The position numbers and the translations under genes were made by a program. A DNA stretch of 55,061 nt from Flagellimonas lutimaris (GTDB taxonomy: Bacteria > Bacteroidota > Bacteroidia > Flavobacteriales > Flavobacteriaceae), in NCBI RefSeq assembly GCF_003581615.1, contig NZ_QXFH01000023.1, positions 1 to 55,061 of the forward strand, read 5' to 3'. The notes under the pieces are model-generated. The model made no database searches. It was given only the letters and a program-made list of their open reading frames with translations, and was not told the DNA's origin. This document shows, one piece after another, positions 43,824-53,162 of this stretch; positions within the stretch are counted from its first letter, which is position 1, and each line of letters opens with the position of its first letter.

Positions 43824-45080
43824 ATGGCTCAGGGAAAATTTGATATTTACGTTTATGCCGATTGGATAGGATTAAATGGTCCTATTGAAATAGGCGTCCT
43901 ATCGGCTCATTTTGCGAAAGCCAAAAAGGCTTTCAGTTTTGAATATAACAAAGAATGGTTGGACAAAGGTTTGTACCAATTGTTAGACCCGGATATTGAA
44001 TTTTATTCAGGACCTCAATTTCCAGTCGATAAAGAAAATTTTGGGATATTTTTGGACAGTATGCCGGATACTTGGGGAAAGACCTTGATGAAGCGTCGCG
44101 AAGCCCAGGATGCAAGAGCTCGAAACGAGAAGGCAAAAACGCTTTATGAAATAGATTATCTTCTTGGTGTATATGATCAGAGTCGAATGGGGGCGTTACG
44201 CTTTAAGACCGAGCGGGATGGTCCATTTTTAGACAATGATAACCAAAACCCAACACCTCCTTGGTCCTCACTTGGTGATTTACAGGAAGCGGTCAAGCAA
44301 TTGGAAAGTGATACGCAAAACGATGCCATACGCCAATGGATAGCTGTACTTATAGCACCGGGTTCTTCCTTGGGTGGTGCACGTCCCAAAGCGAATATAT
44401 TGGATAATGATAAAAACCTATGGATTGCCAAGTTTCCTTCCAAAACAGATACGGTTGATAAGGCTGCTTGGGAATTTCTTACGTATAAACTTGCGACAGC
44501 CTGCAGTATCGAAATGGCAGAATCAAGATTAGAAAAGATAGCTGGCCAATATCATACCTTTCTCACCAAAAGATTTGACCGTGAAAATGGTGGTCGTATC
44601 CATTTTGCATCTGCTATGACGATGACCGGAAACACGGAGGAGACCTTGAAGTCTTACTCGCCGAGCTATTTGGATATTGTGGATGTGATTGAGAATTACG
44701 GAACCAATGTAACGGAAAATTTACATCAATTATGGCGTAGAATAGTTTTTAATATTGCCGTATCAAATACGGACGACCATCTGCGGAACCACGGTTTCAT
44801 TCTAAATGAAAAAGGTTGGGAACTGTCTCCAGCGTATGATCTGAACCCTTCCATTGAAAAAGATGGATTGGCACTAAATATTGATACCGATGATAATGCC
44901 CTTGACTTTAAACTTGCAAAAAGTGTAGGGGAATATTTCCGCTTAAGTGATAATGAAATGGATGTTATTATCAATGAGGTACTGGAAGTAGTCAAGGATT
45001 GGGAATCTGTCGCCAAACACATAGGTATTTCCAATAAGGAACAACTTTTAATGAAACCCGCTTTTAAAACTGAAATTTAA
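43824..45080 (+). CDS. hipA: HipA-family serine/threonine kinase toxin
   Basis: 418 aa, full length. N-terminal couple_hipA domain (~1-110), Gly-rich loop SSLGGARPKA (181-190), catalytic SNTDDHLRNHGF (Asn315-Asp317) and metal-binding SPAYDLNP (Asp339). HipA phosphorylates GltX or another target and causes dormancy. With HipB it is an addiction module that would keep the element. Confidence 0.9.
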   Translation: MAQGKFDIYVYADWIGLNGPIEIGVLSAHFAKAKKAFSFEYNKEWLDKGLYQLLDPDIEFYSGPQFPVDKENFGIFLDSMPDTWGKTLMKRREAQDARARNEKAKTLYEIDYLLGVYDQSRMGALRFKTERDGPFLDNDNQNPTPPWSSLGDLQEAVKQLESDTQNDAIRQWIAVLIAPGSSLGGARPKANILDNDKNLWIAKFPSKTDTVDKAAWEFLTYKLATACSIEMAESRLEKIAGQYHTFLTKRFDRENGGRIHFASAMTMTGNTEETLKSYSPSYLDIVDVIENYGTNVTENLHQLWRRIVFNIAVSNTDDHLRNHGFILNEKGWELSPAYDLNPSIEKDGLALNIDTDDNALDFKLAKSVGEYFRLSDNEMDVIINEVLEVVKDWESVAKHIGISNKEQLLMKPAFKTEI

Positions 45081-45167
45081 AATGGATTGCGCAAATGGTA
45101 TACAGCTGAAAAGGAGGACAGTCAGCTTAAGCAAGACTCTATAAGTTTGAAATGATGCAGGAGAAAC

Positions 45168-45902
45168 CTAGGATAGAAGTTTCAAAGCCTCATTTCCCAA
45201 GAGTTTTATTAATTCTTTGAAGCCCATGGCTATCATTTCTTTTTCCCAAATGTCATATACTTTTTTCGTTAAGACCCCTCCTTTTTTTCTTAACATAACA
45301 TATAATTGCCTACCAACTTGAATAACTTGCTTTTTAGTATAAATTCCTACTTTGGATTTCAAGGAATGTGCTTCATTAATAATTGGGTCATCTTCTTTTA
45401 CCCCAGCCTCAATTAAAGCTTTAATACCTATATCCAACGAATGCTCAATTAATATTTGACGTTTTATGTCAAACGGTGCAGAATCAGCATCTTCCTCGAC
45501 AATTTCAAACCAATCATAGAACTCTTTATCGTATTGTTGGTTTACGCTGTCTTCACTTGGGTGAATAGGCTTTTTGCCAAGGTGTTTATTGATTAATTCA
45601 ATCCATGCATTAAAAACCCTTTCAAGATTCTTATGGTCAGAACTCAGAATCTCGCTGTCGTTGCTCCGGGCATTCTTTGGTGCCCTTGTTATGCTAAAAA
45701 CTAAATTATTTCCTTTTTCAATTGGCTTAGTAATTTGAAATAGAAAATTAGGATAGTCACGAATTGGTTTGATGATAATTTCATTCTCTGAATCCTTTTC
45801 TATGTAAATCACATTCGATTTGGATTTGACAATTTCTCTAATCTTAGCAAATGTGTTTTTAAGAACACTATGAAAAAACAAGGTCATATCCCTTTCATCC
45901 AT
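45168..45902 (-). CDS. Hypothetical protein, Lys/Glu-rich
   Basis: 244 aa, no signal or membrane segment. A beta-rich N-part (NVIYIEKDSENEIIIKPIRDYPNFLFQI) is followed by helices (RVFNAWIELINKHLG; IKRQILIEHSLDIGIKALIEAG). Not recognised. It is convergent with HipA and preceded by a second unknown gene; the cluster 45-47 kb looks like cargo in the element. Confidence 0.6.
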   Translation of the reverse strand: MDERDMTLFFHSVLKNTFAKIREIVKSKSNVIYIEKDSENEIIIKPIRDYPNFLFQITKPIEKGNNLVFSITRAPKNARSNDSEILSSDHKNLERVFNAWIELINKHLGKKPIHPSEDSVNQQYDKEFYDWFEIVEEDADSAPFDIKRQILIEHSLDIGIKALIEAGVKEDDPIINEAHSLKSKVGIYTKKQVIQVGRQLYVMLRKKGGVLTKKVYDIWEKEMIAMGFKELIKLLGNEALKLLS

Positions 45903-45936
45903 TGTATGAATTGTTTATTATTTCAAATTTAATTTT

Positions 45937-46200
45937 TTAGACCTTAACAAGTTCCCACTCATCCCTGGGCAACATCTCGAACTGTTCCACTTTCATCAGC
46001 TTCAGGATGTAGCCGGATGGATAGCGATGGCACAAAAATATACAGTCCTCGTTTGCCTCAAGGTAGAATCCTTCCATGCTAATGGGCCGTTGTTCCACCT
46101 TCATTTGTTCCAAGGCGATTTCATACCGGTACGCTCCGATTTCACGCAACAATATCTTGATGGCTTTTTTGTCCGAATTTCTGTATTTGATATGCTTCAT
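45937..46200 (-). CDS. Small hypothetical protein
   Basis: 87 aa from the ATG at 46200 (MKHIKYRNSDKKAI); the upstream ATG at 46215 adds five residues. Composition is basic then mixed, with an ending of FEMLPRDEWELVKV. No known domain. It runs in the same direction as the gene before it, 34 bp away. Confidence 0.5.
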   Translation of the reverse strand: MKHIKYRNSDKKAIKILLREIGAYRYEIALEQMKVEQRPISMEGFYLEANEDCIFLCHRYPSGYILKLMKVEQFEMLPRDEWELVKV

Positions 46201-46257
46201 TGGAAATAATCCCAAAATTAGGATTTATTCCAATAAATACATGGATGTGTTGATAAG

Positions 46258-46980
46258 TTAAAACAGACTGCCCTGTTCGTTGAGTTCCGGATAATCCTTC
46301 TTTGCAATGGCCAGCTTATTGTTTGTGTCGATTCCTCTTTTGTACAGATCGCGTGATACTGGGTAGGCTTCGATCTCTTTGGTGGTAAATGCGGATTTCA
46401 TGAGTTCTTTGATACCTGGTTCATGCAAATCAGGGAGGAGCCAATCCTCTTCCCAGTGTTCGTCCAAAATCAATGGCTGCCTTTTCTTTTCATTGTGGAT
46501 ATGCACGAACTGTTCATTGGCCGGCATGGTAATGATGGTACAGCTATAGAGGTCGTCATCCAGCTCGGAGTAGAGACCGGCAAAGGCGAAAAGCGAATCA
46601 TCCTTGTAGTGGCAAAAATAGGGATAGGATACTTTGTTGACATGATGCGGTTCATGGAAACCATCCGCAACGATGAGGCAGCGCTTGTCGTGTATGGAGT
46701 GCTTGTAGGTATTGCTGGAAAAAACTGTTTCACTTTTGGCGTTTAGGGTGTTGTACCTTTTATGAAATGCGTCGGGGTCATCCATCCCGAAGGGAGGAAC
46801 ATAGCCCCACATGGCCGGAACCAGTTCATCGGGATATTCCATGGGGACGATATACAGGTTGCCATGGGTAAAACCATTCATATGATAGAAAGGGGTATAC
46901 TCCAGTTCTATTTGCAGTCTCGCCCTGAACCTTTCTTCGACCTCTTCCTTGGTCTTTCGCAATGTAGTGGAATAGCACAT
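46258..46980 (-). CDS. SRAP-family abasic-site crosslinker (YedK/HMCES-like)
   Basis: 240 aa. Cys2 after the initiator Met (MCYSTTLRK) is the catalytic residue that links to abasic sites in single-stranded DNA. Other SRAP sites: YNTLNAKSETVFSSNTYK, CLIVADGFHEPHH (Glu) and TMPANEQFVHIHNEKKRQPLIL (His). Elements that move as single-stranded DNA often carry it to protect the transferred strand. Confidence 0.9.
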   Translation of the reverse strand: MCYSTTLRKTKEEVEERFRARLQIELEYTPFYHMNGFTHGNLYIVPMEYPDELVPAMWGYVPPFGMDDPDAFHKRYNTLNAKSETVFSSNTYKHSIHDKRCLIVADGFHEPHHVNKVSYPYFCHYKDDSLFAFAGLYSELDDDLYSCTIITMPANEQFVHIHNEKKRQPLILDEHWEEDWLLPDLHEPGIKELMKSAFTTKEIEAYPVSRDLYKRGIDTNNKLAIAKKDYPELNEQGSLF

Positions 46981-47098
46981 CTTATAAAGATAATTTTTTT
47001 AGAGTCATTTTGATTTTCCAATTTGAAGAAATTTCATGTTCAAAGATCACCTTATCATAAATGGGCTTTATCCCTATGCATTTGGTATTCATTGGATT

Positions 47099-47203
47099 TT
47101 ATTCTTTGTTCCGCAATTGGTCCACTTCATTTATAAAGAAGTCTATCCATTCGGACAATAGCTGTCTCAATATTTTGGTCATGGCCAAGAACAGTTCAGT
47201 CAT
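47099..47203 (-). CDS. Possible 34-aa small protein coupled to the amidase gene
   Basis: ATG at 47203 overlaps the amidase TGA (ATGACTGA), so translation could restart. Product MTELFLAMTKILRQLLSEWI... ends at TAA (47101-47099) and is amphipathic/helical. The overlap and position support it, but it has no known domain. The remaining 46981-47098 holds nothing I recognise. Confidence 0.35.
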   Translation of the reverse strand: MTELFLAMTKILRQLLSEWIDFFINEVDQLRNKE

Positions 47204-47816
47204 ATTGGAAGGATTTGATAAGCGATTGTAACAAGGCCAGGGCTATGGCGGATTGACTTTCCTTTTTTTTGGTATAGTTCGCTTCCGCGGCATTTGAGAT
47301 AAATCCCGTTTCCAAGAGGAGGGAGGGGCAGTACCCGTGGGTATCCCGTAGCACTTGGAAGTTGGCATGTTTGATGCCCCGAAGATGGATACCCAGTCGA
47401 TGCTGTAACTGGTTGGCCAAATTGGCGGCTATAACCGTGGATTTCTGATCAATTTGGTCATGGAACAAAAATATTTCAAAACCTTGGGCCTTGTCATTAG
47501 GAGCTTGGTTACAATGGATGGACACAAACACATCAGCTCCAAGTGCCTTGGCTAGCCTAGTGCGAGTACCCAAGGAGACCAAGGTGTCGGTATAACGGGT
47601 AAGGTAGATTTCTAAACGGTCCCCGAACAACCTACGGTTCAATTGCAGACATTGTTTGGCTATTTCCAATACTACATCCTTTTCCAAGATTCCATTGGAA
47701 CCAATGGCTCCCGAATCAGGTCCTCCATGCCCCGGATCAATAATTATAACCGGCTTTTGAGCCATCAGAGTAAAACAGCAACCAAACAAAAGTAGAGAGC
47801 ACAGGTACATTTTCAT
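47196..47816 (-). CDS. N-acetylmuramoyl-L-alanine amidase
   Basis: 206 aa from the ATG at 47816 (MKMYLCSLLLFGCCFTLMAQ), a signal peptide. Amidase_3 fold: IIIDPGHGGPDSGAIG (His), GILEKDVVLEIAKQ (Glu), FVSIHCNQAP (His) and SLLLETGFISNAAE (Glu). Opens peptidoglycan, probably for assembly of the conjugation apparatus next door, on the divergent strand. Confidence 0.9.
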   Translation of the reverse strand: MKMYLCSLLLFGCCFTLMAQKPVIIIDPGHGGPDSGAIGSNGILEKDVVLEIAKQCLQLNRRLFGDRLEIYLTRYTDTLVSLGTRTRLAKALGADVFVSIHCNQAPNDKAQGFEIFLFHDQIDQKSTVIAANLANQLQHRLGIHLRGIKHANFQVLRDTHGYCPSLLLETGFISNAAEANYTKKKESQSAIALALLQSLIKSFQYD

Positions 47817-48060
47817 ATCGGAAGACTTTTGTTGAACAATTTCTAGCGAACTCCTCATTATGGTGCCAATACTTCAATAATTAACACCGACAAGTGTTAA
47901 AAAATGTGATTTTTAAAGTCTTTTATCCGTATCACTGGAAATTCCACATCGCAAATCCTATTGGGCTATATAACAAGCCCAAGGGTCATTTCAATCAATC
48001 ATCACAAACAGGTCTCCATTACCGAAGTATGGGGTGGAGCCCACCAAAAAACGAACGGTC

Positions 48061-48354
48061 ATGAAAAACTTTAAAAAATCAGTAACACTTGTTATTGGAC
48101 TTCTTGTCTCGCAGACAAGCTATCCCCAAATCGGAGGAATCGAAGATTCTGTTGCGGACATCTCGGATACCATCCGGGCCATTTTCCCTATCATCCTAGG
48201 CGTCATCTTCTTAATAGGCTTTCTTTTCAATGCGGGCCATTTCTTTGGGGAGAACGCCGACCTCAAAAAAGGGATCACCCGTGTTCTCGTCTTTGTGCTC
48301 ATCGCTGGGGCGGTCGTTGGGATCTTTACCTATCTCATCGGTATTGTCGTCTAA
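48061..48354 (+). CDS. TraE/VirB2-like pilin or channel protein (DUF4134-like)
   Basis: 97 aa from the ATG at 48061 (MKNFKKSVTLVIGLLVSQTS), a signal peptide; the ATG at 48034 is upstream without a good start. Two membrane helices follow (IFPIILGVIFLIGFLFNAGHFF, VLVFVLIAGAVVGIFTYLIGIV). The size and topology match TraE of Bacteroidota conjugative elements. First gene of the transfer operon; its TAA overlaps the next ATG. Confidence 0.75.
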   Translation: MKNFKKSVTLVIGLLVSQTSYPQIGGIEDSVADISDTIRAIFPIILGVIFLIGFLFNAGHFFGENADLKKGITRVLVFVLIAGAVVGIFTYLIGIVV

Positions 48355-48659
48355 TGAGCACGCAACATTTTAGTAAACAACAAGATGATATGAAACAGTA
48401 TAACGTATACCGAAACATCCGTGTCCGTGCCTTGATCTTTGGATTGCCCGTGGCTTTTTTTGCCCTCCAGATGATGGCCGTTGTGGGCTCTCTCATGGCG
48501 GTCATCTTCTCTTTTAATTTGATGCTCCTCATTGGCGTAGGCCTTGTCAATGCAGTGCTTTATGGTGTATTGCTCAAACTGGCCCAAGAACCGGGAATGC
48601 TCCAAATAGGGGTATGGTTCCCGCATAGTATCTCGAACAAAAAAATAACTACCCTATGA
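48354..48659 (+). CDS. TraF-like membrane protein (DUF4133-like)
   Basis: 101 aa. Two close membrane helices (LIFGLPVAFFALQMMAVVGSLMA, FNLMLLIGVGLVNAVLYGVLL) followed by a short basic tail, as in TraF/VirB3-like proteins. The start (TAATGA) is coupled to the preceding gene, and its last bases overlap TraG (48656-48659). Confidence 0.7.
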   Translation: MSTQHFSKQQDDMKQYNVYRNIRVRALIFGLPVAFFALQMMAVVGSLMAVIFSFNLMLLIGVGLVNAVLYGVLLKLAQEPGMLQIGVWFPHSISNKKITTL

Positions 48660-51082
48660 ACATTGCGATAAACTTTCATGAAAGCTATCCCATCGTGGAT
48701 ATCGAACGGAACAGGGTATTGGCCAACAACGGGAACATCGCTTACGCCTATCGAGTGGAACTGCCCGAGATTTACTCCTTGTCGGAGTCGGATTTCGAGG
48801 AGCTGCACGGTCAATGGTTCCAAGGATTAAAATCCTTACCTATTGGTACCATGGTCCACAAGCAGGATATTTATCAAAAAAAACCTTATGATGCTAGTCC
48901 ACTGTCAGATGGTTCATTTTTGGCCAAGGCGACTAAGGACCATTTTGAGGGCAGGGAACACTTTTGCCATGAGTCCCTGATCTTTTTTATCTGGCCCAAG
49001 AACAAGGCCATTAACAGTTCGGCATTGATCAATCCCTTCGCCAAGGTTTCCAAAAAATTACCACAGACCCTTGGGGAACGAACAAAAGAGTTCGGAAAAG
49101 CGGTCAGGGATGCCGTTGGATTCCTCAACAATTCCACAAAACTAAAACTGTTGCCCTTCAATCAGGCCGCTATGGTCCAATATACCGATGCCTATTTCAA
49201 CGGATTCAACAAGGGCTTTGATACAGACATGGTCTTGGGAAAGGAAGGGGTCCAGGTCGGCGACCATTGGTTCGGTGCCCTGGCCGTGAACAATGAAGCC
49301 TGTTTTGGGGATACCGTTCAGACCAGTCGCCCCAACGCACAATATACCGCGGAGGGGTTCTTGTTCCATCAAGGCTTTATAGATGGTTTCGGGCTTGCCT
49401 TTCCTGGAAATCATATTGTCAACCAGATCATCCATTTGGATGACAGGCATAAATGGCGCAAACAACTTGAAAAGCGATTGGGGGAACTCTCCAAGAGCAG
49501 CAATTTTGGATCCCGGAACAAAGTACTTTACGATAGGGTATCGGATACCCTTAACAAGCTCAACCAAGATGATTCGGCATCTATCATCAGGGGCCAATTG
49601 AACGTGCTTTGTTGGGCAAAGGACCAGCAGCGTTTGGATCGATCGTTATCGGAACTCACCGCAAGGTTCAAGGAACTGGACATTAAACCCTACTGTCCAG
49701 TGGGCAAGTCACGCATCCATTATGTGCTCAATAACTACCCCTTGTTTTCCAGTAATTTTGGGGATACCGACCTTTATGTCACCGACCTAAAACATTCACT
49801 CTGTTTATGGATCAATTCCACAAATTATCGGTCGGACAAGAAAGGAATCATATTCAATGACCGCCTGGACAACATTCCGGTGTTGAAGGATGTATGGGAC
49901 GAAGGGAAACAGCGAATCAAGGCCCGTAACTTTGCGATCTTTGCCCCCACGGGGGAGGGCAAGTCCTTTTTGGCCAATAACATTCTGCGGCAGTATTTTG
50001 AGCAGGAGGTACGCCTGGTGATCATCGATTTGGGCGGCAGTTACGCGAAGTTTGCCCAATTATATCCAGATGAACATATTATCCTGAAATACGAGCCCGG
50101 TAAAAACCTTGGTATCAATCCCTTTTATCTACCAAAACCCCACAATGTGGGGGCGGAGTGGTTGGAGGACCGGACCAACTTCTTGATGGAACTTTATGCG
50201 ACTGACGATACTATGGGCAAGGCACACCAGGTCGCCCTAAAGAAAATCCTTCGTTCCTATTATGAACAGATCAAAGAAGGGCATTCCCTGCAAGGGTTAT
50301 ATACCTACATCCAAGAACATCAAAATACTTTATTGGAAACCTCGGGCATTGACCCCGGTTATTTCAATCTGACCAATTTTTTGCATATCCTCTCGGAGTA
50401 TGTGGGGGATGGCATTTACAGCTTTCTTTTTAAGGTAGGAGAGGACCAATCCCATCGGTTGGAGGACAAAAGGTTGATCATATTCGAGCTGGACGAGGTC
50501 AGGGACAACCGTGAGGTCTTGTCCGTGATGCTCAAGCTCATCAAATCGGCCATCCAAAGGACCATTTGGCAAAACCGCAGCGAACGGGGTATCATCCTCT
50601 TCGATGAGTTTGCCAAGCAGCTCAAGTTTGCCAATGTCCTGGAGAGCGTGGAGTTCTACTATCAGGCCATCCGAAAACAGAACGGGGCCATCGGCATTGT
50701 GCTGCAGTCCATCAACCAATTGCCGCAGAACCATACCTCGGCCACCATCCTGGAGAACACCCAGGTCATCTACAGCCTGCGGAACGAAAAGGGATATGAT
50801 GCGTTAGGGAAACGGCTCAACTTGAGCGCCCATGACCTGAACCAGCTCCGGTCCATTAAGAATGACCTTAGGGGCGAACGCAAGTACACGGAAATCTTTA
50901 TCAAAATAGGGTCCGAAAGCAATATCTACCGTTTGGAAGTGCCCAGGGAGGCCTATGCCGCCTACCTCACCGACGGTACCGAAAACCAGACCATCATGGC
51001 GCTTTATGAAAAGACCAGAGATATGGAACAGGCCATCCAAGCATTCATTAATCAGAAAACACTGCAATATGAAAACACATAA
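48656..51082 (+). CDS. TraG/VirB4-type conjugation ATPase
   Basis: 808 aa. N-terminal CagE/VirB4-like region (~1-400), Walker A APTGEGKSFLANNI (~430) and Walker B GIILFDEFAKQL (~647), then AIGIVLQSINQLPQN. It drives pilus assembly and substrate transport at the inner membrane. Overlaps TraF by 4 nt and the TraI-like gene by 14 nt. Confidence 0.9.
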   Translation: MNIAINFHESYPIVDIERNRVLANNGNIAYAYRVELPEIYSLSESDFEELHGQWFQGLKSLPIGTMVHKQDIYQKKPYDASPLSDGSFLAKATKDHFEGREHFCHESLIFFIWPKNKAINSSALINPFAKVSKKLPQTLGERTKEFGKAVRDAVGFLNNSTKLKLLPFNQAAMVQYTDAYFNGFNKGFDTDMVLGKEGVQVGDHWFGALAVNNEACFGDTVQTSRPNAQYTAEGFLFHQGFIDGFGLAFPGNHIVNQIIHLDDRHKWRKQLEKRLGELSKSSNFGSRNKVLYDRVSDTLNKLNQDDSASIIRGQLNVLCWAKDQQRLDRSLSELTARFKELDIKPYCPVGKSRIHYVLNNYPLFSSNFGDTDLYVTDLKHSLCLWINSTNYRSDKKGIIFNDRLDNIPVLKDVWDEGKQRIKARNFAIFAPTGEGKSFLANNILRQYFEQEVRLVIIDLGGSYAKFAQLYPDEHIILKYEPGKNLGINPFYLPKPHNVGAEWLEDRTNFLMELYATDDTMGKAHQVALKKILRSYYEQIKEGHSLQGLYTYIQEHQNTLLETSGIDPGYFNLTNFLHILSEYVGDGIYSFLFKVGEDQSHRLEDKRLIIFELDEVRDNREVLSVMLKLIKSAIQRTIWQNRSERGIILFDEFAKQLKFANVLESVEFYYQAIRKQNGAIGIVLQSINQLPQNHTSATILENTQVIYSLRNEKGYDALGKRLNLSAHDLNQLRSIKNDLRGERKYTEIFIKIGSESNIYRLEVPREAYAAYLTDGTENQTIMALYEKTRDMEQAIQAFINQKTLQYENT

Positions 51083-51674
51083 AAACGAATCCTTCCGGAA
51101 TAGGTCCCGCTCGTTGGTATTAGCGCTCGCCCTTATCTTATTTCTGCCTGCAGGCGCTGTCTGCCAGGGGATGCCGGTGTATGACAATACCAACTTTATA
51201 TCCTTGGCCAAACAGCTGATCGAATCCGCCAAGCAGACCGCAGAATTATTAAAGATGGTGGAGCAGCTCAATGCGGTACGGGAAAAGGTGGAAAAAGTGA
51301 ACAATGCGGTGAGGCAGTACCAAGCGGTGCGGGACATCACCAGACACAACGAACAATTTTTTGAGATGGTCCGGGACGATTTGAGGGAAGTGTTGAACTC
51401 CCCTTATATCCATGGCGATGAAGTAGAGGTCATATCCAATGCCTTCAACGGCATCATGGAACACTCCCTGGACCAATTGGATTTTATGGGCCAGGTGCTC
51501 AGCAATGACTTTTTGAATATGACAGACGCTGAACGGCTGGAGATATTGGAGGCCCAACGGGAGGAATCCCAAAAGATGTTGGCCGATATCAAGCATCGGA
51601 AAAAGCGGTACGATATGATCATTTCCTTTCGGAAGATGCAAGCAATGATCAAGGATAGGAAACCCAACTATTAA
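51069..51674 (+). CDS. TraI-like secreted protein (VirB5-like, DUF4141-like)
   Basis: 201 aa from the ATG at 51069 (MKTHKNESFRNRSRSLVLALALILFLPAG), a signal peptide. The mature protein is helical (QLIESAKQTAELLKMVEQLNAVREKVEKVNNAVRQYQ; KMLADIKHRKKRYDMIISFRKMQAM), coiled coil-like, as in TraI/VirB5-type minor pilus proteins. Position between TraG and TraJ matches the CTn order. The start is within the end of TraG. Confidence 0.75.
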   Translation: MKTHKNESFRNRSRSLVLALALILFLPAGAVCQGMPVYDNTNFISLAKQLIESAKQTAELLKMVEQLNAVREKVEKVNNAVRQYQAVRDITRHNEQFFEMVRDDLREVLNSPYIHGDEVEVISNAFNGIMEHSLDQLDFMGQVLSNDFLNMTDAERLEILEAQREESQKMLADIKHRKKRYDMIISFRKMQAMIKDRKPNY

Positions 51675-51686
51675 AACTAGAACGAT

Positions 51687-52511
51687 ATGGGACTTGAATA
51701 CGTGGATGCGGTCTTTCAGACCATCAAGGACAGCAGTTTTGCCACCTATACCATTGGTGGGATGAAGGCATTGGGGGTACTCTTCTTTTTGGTCAATATC
51801 ATCAAAAAGTATTACGAGGGCGGAGCCACACAAACAGGGCTCACCTGGGGACTGACGCCCAGCGATTTGATACGGAATTTTGCCGTGGTATTGGTCGTGT
51901 TGTTCTCAACGGAAGTCTTGGGGGCTTTTGACGCCATTTTAGTGGCCATTGAGACCCGGTACCGCGATACGGCACCTGAACTATTGCCGCTAGGACTTCA
52001 GGAAGTGGAAATCGAGGAGGAGACCGGGCTGTTTGATGCCGCCACCAAGGCGATGGGCCTATTGTACGAATGGCTGGCCACCCCGTTTATGGGGCTAAGA
52101 ACCTTGGCCTGGGCCGGCAGTTTGGTGCTTTGGGTACTGGACCTGTTCATCTATCCGCTCTTTTTGGCCGAGCGCTATTTTATCCTTGGGGTAATGCAGG
52201 CATTTTTCCCCTTGGTCATCAGCATGGCGGTCTTTGAGAAGTTTAGGGAAATGGGCTATCGCTTTTTTCGCTTGTATGCAGCCGTGTATATGATCGTCCC
52301 GGCCTTCTTTTTGGTCAATGTATTTGTCAATGCACTGTATCAGGAAATCACGGACAATTTTTGGCCCAACCTCTTCGGAACGGACTTTGGCAGCGAACTG
52401 TTCGCTCCCTTGATCGAATTGGCAGGCATAGGGTTTATCGTGTTGCTGAAGTTCAAACTCTATAAACGGGCGACCACTTTCACGTTTCGGCTTTTTGCAG
52501 GGGGCGTCTAA
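51687..52511 (+). CDS. TraJ/VirB6-like polytopic membrane protein
   Basis: 274 aa. Membrane helices at ~25-45 (GVLFFLVNIIKKYY), 70-90 (FAVVLVVLFSTEVLGAF), 145-165 (LVLWVLDLFIYPLFL), 170-190 (FILGVMQAFFPLVISMAVF) and 200-220 (LYAAVYMIVPAFFLVNVF). Forms the inner-membrane channel of the T4SS. Confidence 0.8.
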   Translation: MGLEYVDAVFQTIKDSSFATYTIGGMKALGVLFFLVNIIKKYYEGGATQTGLTWGLTPSDLIRNFAVVLVVLFSTEVLGAFDAILVAIETRYRDTAPELLPLGLQEVEIEEETGLFDAATKAMGLLYEWLATPFMGLRTLAWAGSLVLWVLDLFIYPLFLAERYFILGVMQAFFPLVISMAVFEKFREMGYRFFRLYAAVYMIVPAFFLVNVFVNALYQEITDNFWPNLFGTDFGSELFAPLIELAGIGFIVLLKFKLYKRATTFTFRLFAGGV

Positions 52512-52540
52512 TCCAAATGCAACTTTGAAAACAAATTGAT

Positions 52541-53158
52541 ATGAAAGAAGTATATAAAAACATTACTGATGTCCTTCGCTTTAACCGTTTTATTGTGTTG
52601 GCAGTCGTCATTCTCTGTCTTTTGACAAGTGGTCTTTCGATAGGGCTGCTGTTTCATTATCAAGAGAAACTGTTGAACGCTGCCTTTGCCATAGGTCCAG
52701 AGGGTTCAATATTGCCTTTGCAACTGGTGAGCCAGCAGGAAAAACGGGAGGTCGAGGCCCTGTCACACATTGACCGTTTCCATAGGCTCTTTTATGGCAT
52801 CGATGATAGCAATTACGGGGACCATATGGATAAGGCCTTGTGGCTAGGGGACGCTTCTGTGGATGCGATTTACCGGCAAAAAAAGTCAGATGGGGTCTAT
52901 AACCGTCTGTTGCAGTTTTCCTTACGGCAACAGGTTGTACGAGTGGACATTGAACTGGACTTGGATTATGAGCCCTATCGTTTTCAGGCAAGGACTGTGT
53001 TTGAGGTGCATCGAGGGACGGTTATTGACCGTTATCAACTGAATACTACTGGGGAGCTGATTGTGGTGGACAGGAACTTTCCGCACAATCCACATGGACT
53101 GTTGATTACAGATTTCTTTGAGGATTCCCTTCGCAAATTGGAAACACAAACCAAATAA
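52541..53158 (+). CDS. TraK/VirB8-like inner-membrane protein
   Basis: 205 aa. One membrane anchor near the N-terminus (FIVLAVVILCLLTSGLSIGLLF), then a soluble periplasmic domain (RFHRLFYGIDDSNYGDHMDKALWLGDASVDAIYRQK). This matches TraK, the VirB8-type assembly scaffold. 29 nt after TraJ. Confidence 0.8.
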   Translation: MKEVYKNITDVLRFNRFIVLAVVILCLLTSGLSIGLLFHYQEKLLNAAFAIGPEGSILPLQLVSQQEKREVEALSHIDRFHRLFYGIDDSNYGDHMDKALWLGDASVDAIYRQKKSDGVYNRLLQFSLRQQVVRVDIELDLDYEPYRFQARTVFEVHRGTVIDRYQLNTTGELIVVDRNFPHNPHGLLITDFFEDSLRKLETQTK

Positions 53159-53162
53159 TGCT

